Positions 42,069-48,037 of a DNA stretch of 64,000 nucleotides are shown piece by piece. The translations under genes and the position numbers were made by a program. The notes beneath the pieces are model-generated. The model saw nothing but the letters and a program-made list of their open reading frames with translations, ran no database searches and was not told where the DNA came from. Origin of the DNA: Paenibacillus melissococcoides (GTDB lineage: Bacteria; Bacillota; Bacilli; Paenibacillales; Paenibacillaceae); the NCBI GenBank assembly GCA_944800085.1, contig CALYLO010000007.1:62001-126000 (forward strand), read 5' to 3'. Numbering within the stretch: position 1 is the stretch's first letter; each line of letters begins with the position of its first letter.

Positions 42069-42350
42069 TTATTTCGTATCTTCTTGCTCAAGCAGTTGCT
42101 GCTGGCGATCGGCAATGAGTTTGATACACCCGACGCATATGCTTCTGTCGCGCGTGTACCTTTTTAGGCTCTTTTCCGTCGAGCCGCAAAGGCTGCAGCC
42201 AGAAAAGTACCGTTTAAGCACAATCCGATCACCATCCGTATAGATTTCCATTGGCTCCTGTTCACCGATGCCCATTGTTCGGCGCAGCTCCATCGGAATG
42301 ACGACACGGCCAAGGCTATCAAGATTACGTACAATACCAGTTGCTTTCAT
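42069..42350 (-). CDS. AbrB-family regulator with a zinc-finger-like tail
   Basis: A 93-residue protein. Residues 1-50 are a SpoVT/AbrB swapped-hairpin DNA-binding domain (MKATGIVRNLDSLGRVVIPMELRRTMGI...MEIYTDGDRIVLKRY). The tail CSLCGSTEKSLKRYTRDRSICVGCIKLI has two CxxC pairs. Transition-state-type regulators like this occur in prophages and may tie phage expression to host growth phase. Confidence 0.92.
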   Translation of the reverse strand: MKATGIVRNLDSLGRVVIPMELRRTMGIGEQEPMEIYTDGDRIVLKRYFSGCSLCGSTEKSLKRYTRDRSICVGCIKLIADRQQQLLEQEDTK

Positions 42351-42436
42351 TGATTTCTCCTTCCGCCAGTGCTAAACTGGCTTTGAATATGGATTGATTA
42401 GCTCCGCGCGGCTCCTACCCCGCAAGGAGCTGTTTT

Positions 42437-42562
42437 TCATTTCAGGCGACATATTGCCTGGCAGTATTGCCGGAAATACATCATCTGGGTGCGACCGCAT
42501 TCGGTTGTCTTCAGCAGCTCGTGCAAGTTGTCGCATATATTGATGCGCTGTTCCTTCGTCAT
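42437..42562 (-). CDS. Small uncharacterised phage protein
   Basis: A 41-residue frame (MTKEQRINICDNLHELLKTTECGRTQMMYFRQYCQAICRLK) whose ATG overlaps the preceding stop (ATGA). Four cysteines. Translational coupling supports it; function unknown. Confidence 0.5.
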   Translation of the reverse strand: MTKEQRINICDNLHELLKTTECGRTQMMYFRQYCQAICRLK

Positions 42563-42819
42563 CGCTTCACCTCCTCGCCGAAGTGTAGCTTCAGAAACTC
42601 AATCAGGGCGGCATAGGAACGGCCATATTCGTTGTTTCCATGTGTTCGCTCCACGGCCCTTAAGAAATTTTTTATTGTCCCAGAGAAACAGCCGCGAGTA
42701 ACCATAATTCCGTCATGACCTCGATATGCTGTCAAAATCCCATCTTCGGAGCCAATTGGGCCGACTGTAACCAAGTCCCGACTAGATTCTATGTGTCCGC
42801 AAGAGATGTAACACGGCAC
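42559..42819 (-). CDS. Uncharacterised phage protein
   Basis: An 86-residue protein (IGSEDGILTAYRGHDGIMVTRGCFSGTIKNFLRAVERTHGNNEYGRSYAALIEFLKLHFG). The motif set CFxGTIxxFxxAVxxTHxxNxY(G)xEYxxLIxFxK is shared by many small phage proteins of unknown function. Part of the early operon. Confidence 0.65.
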   Translation of the reverse strand: MPCYISCGHIESSRDLVTVGPIGSEDGILTAYRGHDGIMVTRGCFSGTIKNFLRAVERTHGNNEYGRSYAALIEFLKLHFGEEVKR

Positions 42820-42825
42820 CCTGAT

Positions 42826-43278
42826 TTAAGCTTCTTTTACCATACTGTTCCAGATGTAAGCGAAGTCCCCGATCTCCGATCTGCAAACATGTGATCCCAC
42901 TATACGAGCATGTTGGTATGCCCGACTTTGATCCTCTATACGGGCGTGATATGCCACTTTTGCACTGCCGAAGACATCGGAATTATCAATGATGGCGTCA
43001 TCGGTAACCTGGCCGTTATCGTATACACTCGAATTGTTCATGACCTTCGCATCGTGCCAGACTCGACCACGCCCGAATACCGCCGAATCATCGTAAACCC
43101 AGCATTTCCCTTCATGGCTGAGATTGTCCTCGGATTCAACCCATCCGCCCAGGTCCCCAGCCTTTACGTCCCCAAAGTCCCGCACGGCCCGAATACGGTG
43201 AAGCGTGGCACCCGCGGCGATACGGTTTGCGGCGATACGGTTTGACGTCTCGCCTGTGAACTCGTATTTCTTTTGCAC
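42826..43278 (-). CDS. Left-handed beta-helix repeat protein
   Basis: A 150-residue protein from GTG 43278 (GGGAGG about nine bases upstream; ATG 43296, overlapping the previous stop, is an alternative). After YEFTGET...LHRIRAVRDFGDVKAGDLGGWVESEDNLSHEGKCWVYDDSAVFGRGRVWHDAKV come repeats of about six residues (SSVYDN, AIIDNS, KVAYHA), a hexapeptide-type helix. A tandem duplication gives RIAANRIAAG near residue 14. Function in phages unknown. Confidence 0.7.
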   Translation of the reverse strand: MQKKYEFTGETSNRIAANRIAAGATLHRIRAVRDFGDVKAGDLGGWVESEDNLSHEGKCWVYDDSAVFGRGRVWHDAKVMNNSSVYDNGQVTDDAIIDNSDVFGSAKVAYHARIEDQSRAYQHARIVGSHVCRSEIGDFAYIWNSMVKEA

Positions 43279-43292
43279 GTCCGTTTCCTCCC

Positions 43293-43421
43293 TCATATTT
43301 GATATCCCATGCATTCGGCCTGCATGGCCGCCCAGGTCTGGAACGGGCATTTGCTTGGGTCGATATACTCCAGCTTGTAGCGCTCGGCCAGGTGGTCCAG
43401 GAGCTCGTCAGGAATCGGCAT
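43293..43421 (-). CDS. Small uncharacterised phage protein
   Basis: A 42-residue frame (MPIPDELLDHLAERYKLEYIDPSKCPFQTWAAMQAECMGYQI). Its stop overlaps a possible ATG of the next gene and its start overlaps the previous gene, consistent with a coupled early operon. Confidence 0.5.
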   Translation of the reverse strand: MPIPDELLDHLAERYKLEYIDPSKCPFQTWAAMQAECMGYQI

Positions 43422-43599
43422 CAGGCTCGCCTCCCCCAACATCAATCTCCTTGCCGGCAATCACGATGACCACCCGGGCATGCTGGACCATGTGATCCAC
43501 CGAGCAACACAGGTCAGATCCTACTTTCCAAGCTACTTGGCCGAAATAGATTTCCCGCCCGCATACCGGGCAGCGGTCGATGACTTCATTAGTGCTCAT
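43408..43599 (-). CDS. Small zinc-binding phage protein
   Basis: A 63-residue protein with CPVCGREIYFGQ and DLCCSVDHMVQHA, enough ligands for one zinc. It is the last gene before the divergent + strand cassette at 43704. Role unknown. Confidence 0.55.
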   Translation of the reverse strand: MSTNEVIDRCPVCGREIYFGQVAWKVGSDLCCSVDHMVQHARVVIVIAGKEIDVGGGEPDADS

Positions 43600-43703
43600 C
43601 TGGTTTCATTTCCCCTTTCCAGATTTCCTTATTTTGGCTGTAATCTCTCAACCTTCCCTATTACAATAGAGTTGTCCAGACACCATTGAAGGGAGGTGAA
43701 ACT

Positions 43704-43880
43704 ATGTCTAAAACAAACAAAGAACTAGCTGTTGAACTTTATTCCGAGTTCATGAGATCGTCTTCGACGATATTTTCGAACCCGAATTTCAAAGGCACTA
43801 TCAAAATGCCAGATCTTCAGGAAATGGCTGATAACGTTGAGAAATTAACAAAGCTTCTTTCAGCTATTGAAGACAAATAG
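43704..43880 (+). CDS. Small moron-like protein on the opposite strand
   Basis: A 58-residue protein from ATG 43704 with GGGAGGTGAAACT upstream (MSKTNKELAVELYSEFMRSSSTIF...MPDLQEMADNVEKLTKLLSAIED). It is encoded against the direction of the early operon. A possible -10 (TACAAT, 43662-43667) is followed by TGTCCAG. A single gene with its own promoter in the reverse direction is typical of a moron expressed from the lysogen. Confidence 0.6.
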   Translation: MSKTNKELAVELYSEFMRSSSTIFSNPNFKGTIKMPDLQEMADNVEKLTKLLSAIEDK

Positions 43881-43995
43881 TGTAAGTACTACCTAGCAAC
43901 ACTGGTCGCTCATCTTGGGCGGCCTTTTCCTTCTCACCAATAACAACAATTGCACCCGGTTCCAAATGTATCCCTTCGCTTCCCTGTTGCTTCAT
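43864..43995 (-). CDS. Small uncharacterised phage protein
   Basis: A 43-residue frame (MKQQGSEGIHLEPGAIVVIGEKEKAAQDERPVLLGSTYTICLQ). The ATG overlaps the stop of the DUF5348-like gene (ATGA). Its end overlaps the convergent + strand gene by 17 bases. Short and unproven, but coupling supports it. Confidence 0.4.
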   Translation of the reverse strand: MKQQGSEGIHLEPGAIVVIGEKEKAAQDERPVLLGSTYTICLQ

Positions 43996-44246
43996 TCGTT
44001 CATTCTCCTATCTGAATTGGTTAGAATTTTCTCAACCGAAGCATGCAGCCCGGCGTATATGGACCATCCGTATATATCTGTCTTATCTAAAATCCGCTTG
44101 AATGGGGCATGCTCGAACTTACCGGCATTCAGGACCTCGATGCGATCATCTTTGCTTAATTCCGTTATGCTGCCGTCGTCATGTTGCAGTGATACTTTTC
44201 CATCCTCTACGACAAGGCGGCCGGTCAGCAATTCAACTTGGTTCAT
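43992..44246 (-). CDS. DUF5348-like protein
   Basis: An 84-residue protein (MNQVELLTGRLVVEDGKVSLQHDDGSITELSKDDRIEVLNAGKFEHAPFKRI...YGWSIYAG). TGRLVxDxGRYxL...ELxxGDxxEV is the pattern of the DUF5348 family found in Firmicute mobile elements. Probably a small OB-like fold. It starts opposite the DUF1883-like moron. Confidence 0.6.
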   Translation of the reverse strand: MNQVELLTGRLVVEDGKVSLQHDDGSITELSKDDRIEVLNAGKFEHAPFKRILDKTDIYGWSIYAGLHASVEKILTNSDRRMNE

Positions 44247-44256
44247 GTCATTCTCC

Positions 44257-44284
44257 TTTCAATAATTTCCCTTTCTGCTAGAAT
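44257..44284 (+). promoter_or_regulatory. Promoter of the DUF1883-like moron
   Basis: TTTCAA (44257-44262), 16 bases, then TAGAAT (44279-44284), followed by GGAAAGTGTCCAG. The TGTCCAG just after the -10 also occurs in the promoter region of the 43704 gene, so the two + strand genes may be co-regulated. Confidence 0.5.
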
Positions 44285-44329
44285 GGAAAGTGTCCAGCTT
44301 GTCATTCTATGAAGAAAGGAGGTGATTAT

Positions 44330-44569
44330 ATGGCACGAATCCCATATGCTGATACCAATGGGCCATTAACTGTTGAAGTTGAATTACAACACGCCGCAGA
44401 TGTATTTCTTGTAGATCGCACTAACTACCAAAAATACACATCCGGTCAGAGCTTCAAATACTATGGCGGGCACTATACTCGAACACCGGTAACCATTTCA
44501 GTAAATGATGCTGGAAGATGGTATCTTATTGTTCGCGGAAGCGGACAGTACAAATACCGATTCTACTAA
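44330..44569 (+). CDS. DUF1883-like moron protein
   Basis: A 79-residue protein from ATG 44330 (AAAGGAGGTGATTAT upstream). ELQHAADVFLVDRTNYQKYTSGQSFKYYGGHYTRTPVTISVNDAGRWYLIVRGSGQYKYRF follows the DUF1883 pattern (HxANVxLMDxxNxxxYxxGxxxxYYGG...PxxIxVPxxGxW). DUF1883 is known both alone and fused to TIR domains in bacteria. Here it stands alone, with its own promoter, reversed within the early operon, suggesting expression from the lysogen. Confidence 0.7.
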   Translation: MARIPYADTNGPLTVEVELQHAADVFLVDRTNYQKYTSGQSFKYYGGHYTRTPVTISVNDAGRWYLIVRGSGQYKYRFY

Positions 44570-44772
44570 TTTGTTAGAGTCTGGTTCTTTTGGGCAACGC
44601 CCTTCGGGCTAGACTCTTTCTCTAAAGTCGCATTATCCAACATGTGCTTCTTCACGCATTCATTGAGTTCTTCCATCATGGAAATCGTTAATTGATGTTC
44701 TTCCGCAAGTTTCAAAACAGCACTCACAACTTGCTTTTTTACACCTTCAGTAAAAATTTTTTTAGTTTCCAT
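44566..44772 (-). CDS. Uncharacterised phage protein
   Basis: A 68-residue protein from ATG 44772 (AAGGAG eight bases upstream; an earlier in-frame ATG is too close to the RBS). METKKIFTEGVKKQVVSAVLKLAEEHQLTISMMEELNECVKKHML is helical. Family not recognised. Confidence 0.55.
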   Translation of the reverse strand: METKKIFTEGVKKQVVSAVLKLAEEHQLTISMMEELNECVKKHMLDNATLEKESSPKGVAQKNQTLTN

Positions 44773-44774
44773 CT

Positions 44775-45152
44775 TCATATCTCCTTCCATTGCGATCGGT
44801 TCAGGCGCCCCTGCGTTTTTCTCAAATCAACGGGTTCAGCGTTTTCTAGCAAGCTCGCATCAATCTTGTGTTTACCCTCGACAGTGATAAACTCTTCAGC
44901 CTCTGAAGTCTTATTATTGATTTTGCTACCAACTGACAAGTAAAACTGACGAGCACTCATGGAAATAAAACTTAGGATTTCTTGGTAATCTTCCGGTGCT
45001 AAGTCGGCGAATTCGATAGATAGATTAATCTTCGCTTTTGTTCCACCGGGAAAGCATTGTGTGTACTCTTCAGCCTCTGTTCCAGCAGGGGCTTCTTTGT
45101 TCAATTCCTCCCGCACGATCTCCCTAATACGTTGTTCATCTAATTGGTTCAT
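44775..45152 (-). CDS. Uncharacterised phage protein
   Basis: A 125-residue acidic protein (MNQLDEQRIREIVREELNKEAPAGTEAEEYTQCFPGGTKAKINLSIEFADLAPEDYQEILSF...). Good RBS (AGGAGGGGG). No family recognised. Confidence 0.6.
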   Translation of the reverse strand: MNQLDEQRIREIVREELNKEAPAGTEAEEYTQCFPGGTKAKINLSIEFADLAPEDYQEILSFISMSARQFYLSVGSKINNKTSEAEEFITVEGKHKIDASLLENAEPVDLRKTQGRLNRSQWKEI

Positions 45153-45164
45153 GCTCCCCCTCCT

Positions 45165-45422
45165 TCAAAAAATGTCCATTTTGGACTGGAGCTTTTCGAT
45201 CTGGCTGCAGATATCATGCTGCCAATCGGTATCGCCCATCTCATATGCATGCAGGCTCAACTGCTTGAGGCCGTCCAGCCGCTGAATGAGGTCATAATTG
45301 GCCTGCATGCAGTTGATCATCTCCAGCTTTTCAAGGTCAGTCCATGGACGCCGCTTCTGTGCCAGGTGGAGCTCCGCCATCCGGCGGTGTACCGGGTGGA
45401 TACCGATTTTGATGTCGGTCAT
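45165..45422 (-). CDS. Uncharacterised phage protein
   Basis: An 85-residue protein from ATG 45422 (AAAGGAGAATTACC upstream). IHPVHRRMAELHLAQKRRPWTDLEKLEMINCMQANYDLIQRLDGLKQLSLHAYEMGDTDWQHDICSQIEKLQ, with the W-x-D-L-x-E motif, is seen in many small Bacillales phage proteins (DUF7667-like). Function unknown. Confidence 0.6.
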   Translation of the reverse strand: MTDIKIGIHPVHRRMAELHLAQKRRPWTDLEKLEMINCMQANYDLIQRLDGLKQLSLHAYEMGDTDWQHDICSQIEKLQSKMDIF

Positions 45423-45622
45423 GGTAATTCTCCTTTCTCTATGCACCGCTGCTCATACTCCAGCACCCATTCACGGCGGTAACGATACTCCTGACCTTCT
45501 TTGTAAAAGCGGATATCTCCGTTTTTAGACCGTCGCCGTATCGTCCATGTGCTGCGCTGAAAATACGCTGCAACGTCCTTGAGTTTAAGGACGGCCGGTA
45601 AGCTTGTCGGTAGCTCTGTCAC
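45419..45622 (-). CDS. Helix-turn-helix excisionase-like protein
   Basis: A 67-residue winged-helix protein (LPAVLKLKDVAAYFQRSTWTIRRRSKNGDIRFYKEGQEYRYRREWVLEYEQ). This is the MerR/excisionase (HTH_17) type. It may be the Xis partner of the tyrosine integrase or another early regulator. It overlaps the next gene by four bases. Confidence 0.8.
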   Translation of the reverse strand: MTELPTSLPAVLKLKDVAAYFQRSTWTIRRRSKNGDIRFYKEGQEYRYRREWVLEYEQRCIEKGELP

Positions 45623-45637
45623 TGTGCATACCTCCTC

Positions 45638-46462
45638 TCATGATGCGCTAATGAGCTGTAACAGATCGTCAAACTTGCTCGCATAGTAGTGCGGTTGAGT
45701 CTCTCGCGGGTTAACCGGGCTAATGATGTTCTTCCCATAAATCAATCCGTCATCGGTCAACGATTTAAATGTCTTGACTCTGCCATTGCTTGATGGCCGT
45801 TCCCTCTCTTCCAACAAGCCACGCTGAATTAATAAGGTGTTGAACTTGGCGGCCCCAAACGGTGCACCGTGCTTTTTCAGTAAAACCGTAGCCGATTCCG
45901 TGACATCCTCATTGACCGCATAGGCAGGTAATGGGACGTTGAGATGATGCACTTTAGCAAAGTCGCCCATCAGCTTCAGTTTCCCGCTTTCCGGCAGCCG
46001 GAGTATATTGGCGGCTGCCTCAAGGAACATCATCTCCTTCCGGAAGTGCAGCGTATCGACTGTTTCCCTAGCCGGGTGGGACTGCTCTGCATCCAGTAGG
46101 TAGCTCCTTACTGTCTGCGCAATGATGCTGTCCCGTAAGAGCATTCCGATGCGGAGGACTGCCCGCCGTGGGATGACAGTGAAGGCCGATGCTGTTTTTC
46201 CAATTAAACCCATGTCCTTGTAGGACTTCAGTTCATTTCCCATCAATACCCGTAACCCGTCAGACTCCAATTCACTTCTGTTATCTTTGATACAAGAATT
46301 TATTGCTTCTTTGCCTACTTCGTAATACTCCGCTGCCATGTCTATGCTTACGTTCATGTCGTCCGGCAACATGGCCAACTTCTTCACCTTGTCCAATACG
46401 TCTGTACGGTCAATGACTGATTCCCGCAGTGTCTTGCTTTCGATTAATGCCAGTTGATTCAT
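45638..46462 (-). CDS. Phage antirepressor-like regulatory protein
   Basis: A 274-residue protein from about ATG 46462 (MNQLALIESKTLRESVIDRTDVLDKVKKLAMLPDDMNVSIDMAAEYYEVGKEAINSCIKDN...). It has a helix-turn-helix-like N-terminus and a C-terminal winged region (VLLKKHGAPFGAAKFNTLLIQRGLLEERERPSSNGRVKTFKSLTDDGL). Position near the lysis-lysogeny switch suggests an antirepressor. The family is a best guess. Confidence 0.6.
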   Translation of the reverse strand: MNQLALIESKTLRESVIDRTDVLDKVKKLAMLPDDMNVSIDMAAEYYEVGKEAINSCIKDNRSELESDGLRVLMGNELKSYKDMGLIGKTASAFTVIPRRAVLRIGMLLRDSIIAQTVRSYLLDAEQSHPARETVDTLHFRKEMMFLEAAANILRLPESGKLKLMGDFAKVHHLNVPLPAYAVNEDVTESATVLLKKHGAPFGAAKFNTLLIQRGLLEERERPSSNGRVKTFKSLTDDGLIYGKNIISPVNPRETQPHYYASKFDDLLQLISAS

Positions 46463-46652
46463 TTGCCCGTCTCTTCCTTTCTTTCTTTTGTGCATACCGC
46501 ATTCTCGAATCCATTTTTTTATAAAGCTGTCTCCATCTCTTCCAACTGACATCCCCCGGCTCTTTTACCCAAGCAGGATTTTGTGGATGGAATACTATCG
46601 AGGTGCCAGCCCTTTCAGCCATTCTAAGTAAACATTCCTTTTTAACTTTCAT
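46410..46652 (-). CDS. Small basic phage protein
   Basis: An 80-residue, Lys/Arg-rich protein from ATG 46652 (GGGAGGCAATT upstream): MKVKKECLLRMAERAGTSIVFHPQNPAWVKEPGDVSWKRWRQLYKKMDSRM. It is the first leftward gene after the operator at 46667. Its 3' end overlaps the antirepressor-like gene by about 50 bases. Confidence 0.5.
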   Translation of the reverse strand: MKVKKECLLRMAERAGTSIVFHPQNPAWVKEPGDVSWKRWRQLYKKMDSRMRYAQKKERKRRANESTGINRKQDTAGISH

Positions 46653-46666
46653 AATTGCCTCCCTTT

Positions 46667-46683
46667 GGATAATTTTTTTATCC
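46667..46683. promoter_or_regulatory. Operator copy (GGATAA-N5-TTATCC)
   Basis: A perfect 6+6 inverted repeat, GGATAA/TTATCC with a five-T spacer, just upstream of the 46410-46652 gene. The same site occurs at 47027-47043, so both probably bind the CI-like repressor or Cro. Confidence 0.75.
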
Positions 46684-46728
46684 AATAATGTTAAAAAAAT
46701 ATCCATACCCATTGACTGGATAAATATT

Positions 46729-46754
46729 ATTATCTATAATGCATTATAGATAAT
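46729..46754. promoter_or_regulatory. 26-bp perfect palindrome after the Cro-like gene
   Basis: Perfectly self-complementary 26 bases centred on ATGCAT (arms ATTATCTATA/TATAGATAAT). It overlaps the stop codon of the Cro-like gene. An imperfect operator-like repeat (GGATAA at 46718) is adjacent. It may be a regulator-binding site or terminator; AT-rich. Confidence 0.5.
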
Positions 46755-46993
46755 TAATTTATCACTTTTTGGACAGACTTATCCCTAGACTGTTCAAAAT
46801 AGTCGGGAAATAACATCTCAACTGGCTCATCAAAATACGTTGAGAGTTGGAACATCAGGTCCCTGCCAGGAGTGAAAGTTCCATTCTCAATCATGCGAAG
46901 GTACACTGTTGAGATTCCGTTTTCTGAAGCAACTTGTGCTTGAGTTCCTTTTGACTTGCGACACTTCGCAAAGTAAGGGCGCTTCTCTGCCAT
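46754..46993 (-). CDS. Cro-like helix-turn-helix regulator
   Basis: A 79-residue protein with an XRE-type HTH (KGTQAQVASENGISTVYLRMIENGTFTPGRDLMFQLSTYFDEPVEMLFP). It is divergent from the CI-like gene with the operator region between, the standard lysis-lysogeny switch. Confidence 0.88.
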   Translation of the reverse strand: MAEKRPYFAKCRKSKGTQAQVASENGISTVYLRMIENGTFTPGRDLMFQLSTYFDEPVEMLFPDYFEQSRDKSVQKVIN

Positions 46994-47026
46994 TCGCTTC
47001 CCTCCTTTCGATAAGTCGATTATACC

Positions 47027-47043
47027 GGATAATATTTTTATCC
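47027..47043. promoter_or_regulatory. Operator between cro-like and cI-like genes
   Basis: GGATAA-TATTT-TTATCC, a perfect 6+6 inverted repeat identical in arms to the site at 46667. A further half site GGATAA lies at 47057-47062. It overlaps the expected divergent promoters. Confidence 0.78.
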
Positions 47044-47087
47044 GTCAAGGGGTGGTGGATAATTTTTTTTTGGAGGATAGATGAATG

Positions 47088-47513
47088 ATGACTCTTGGAG
47101 AAAAACTAGTTCGTCTTAGGGAAGAAAAGGGGCTTTCCCAGTATGAAGTAGCCAACAGGTTAGGCATAAAGAGACCGCGATATAACTCTTGGGAGCAAAA
47201 CATTGCCAAACCTCGCTTAGAAATGTTGAAAAAACTGGCCGAGTTTTATGACGTGAAACCGGAATACTTGCTTGGTTATGAACCAGCGGAAAGTGCAACA
47301 ATCCCAGAATGGGCCAACGCCAAGGATAAACGGGATTTCAAAAAAATGCTTGAGGAAGACACGGGTTTAATGTTTGACGGTGTTCCGATTGAAGATGAAG
47401 ATAGAGAAAAAGTCATGCAGGTTTTAGAAGTTCTTTTCTGGGACGCTAAAAAAAGAAGTAAGGAGAAGTTTACAAACAAGCGCTATAAAAAGAAATCAGA
47501 CGAAAATAGATAG
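47088..47513 (+). CDS. CI-like phage repressor
   Basis: A 141-residue protein from ATG 47088 (TTTGGAGGATAGATGA upstream). The N-terminal XRE domain (LREEKGLSQYEVANRLGIKRPRYNSWEQNIAKPRLEMLKKLAEFYDVKPEYLLG) is followed by an acidic C-terminus. There is no LexA-type autoprotease. Together with the downstream ImmA-like protease this matches ImmR-type repressors, which are inactivated by proteolysis. Confidence 0.9.
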   Translation: MTLGEKLVRLREEKGLSQYEVANRLGIKRPRYNSWEQNIAKPRLEMLKKLAEFYDVKPEYLLGYEPAESATIPEWANAKDKRDFKKMLEEDTGLMFDGVPIEDEDREKVMQVLEVLFWDAKKRSKEKFTNKRYKKKSDENR

Positions 47514-47533
47514 TCTGGAGTGAGTCTGGAACT

Positions 47534-47953
47534 ATGAACCGCGCCATCAGAAGGCTACTACAGAGGTACAAAACAAACTGCCCTTTCGCATTGGCAAAGC
47601 GAAGGGGGATTATTCTTGTGTTTGAGGATTTGGGGGACTCAACCTACGGAATGTATTACACCAAGTTTCGGCAACGATATATTGTTATCAACAATAGACT
47701 CTGCGAGATATGGCAGCGCGTCGTGTGTGCACATGAATTGGGGCATGATGTTCTGCATCGAGGTGTAAATCGTTTCTTTACTGATAACAGCACTTTTTTC
47801 ATGTCGTCCAAGTATGAACGGCAGGCTAATGTATTTACGGTGGAATTGCTTACAGCGACAGAGGCGATACTTGATGGCGAATCTATAGAAAACTATTTTT
47901 GTCGTTTAGAAATCCCTATGGAAATGGCCCCTTACTATAATGGGGCATTCTAA
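47534..47953 (+). CDS. ImmA/IrrE-type metallopeptidase
   Basis: A 139-residue protein with the zinc-protease motif HELGHDVLH and a further Glu-rich ERQAN helix. Such proteins (ImmA of ICEBs1) cleave the cognate ImmR-type repressor after induction. It follows the CI-like gene by 20 bases and is co-transcribed. Confidence 0.9.
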   Translation: MNRAIRRLLQRYKTNCPFALAKRRGIILVFEDLGDSTYGMYYTKFRQRYIVINNRLCEIWQRVVCAHELGHDVLHRGVNRFFTDNSTFFMSSKYERQANVFTVELLTATEAILDGESIENYFCRLEIPMEMAPYYNGAF

Positions 47954-47970
47954 AAACCTTCCGCGCTTCC

Positions 47971-47990
47971 CAGCCGCAAGGCTGTTTACC
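47971..47990 (+). terminator. Weak hairpin after immA
   Basis: CAGCC-GCAA-GGCTG followed by TTTACC. A short stem that may terminate the repressor operon before the integrase. Confidence 0.4.
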
Positions 47991-48003
47991 ATACACACAG
48001 AAC

Positions 48004-48017
48004 AGAACATTCGTTCT
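48004..48017. promoter_or_regulatory. LexA-box-like site upstream of int
   Basis: AGAAC-ATTC-GTTCT resembles the Gram-positive LexA/DinR box (CGAAC-N4-GTTCG) in arm sequence and spacing. It lies 20 bases before the integrase start. One base differs in each outer position. Confidence 0.4.
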
Positions 48018-48037
48018 ATGAAAGGAGAATAGTTACA

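Noticed and set aside
42395..42430. Hairpin AGCTCC/GGAGCT followed by GTTTTT
   Set aside because: It would terminate + strand transcription, but no + strand gene lies upstream; the stem is short with a long loop.
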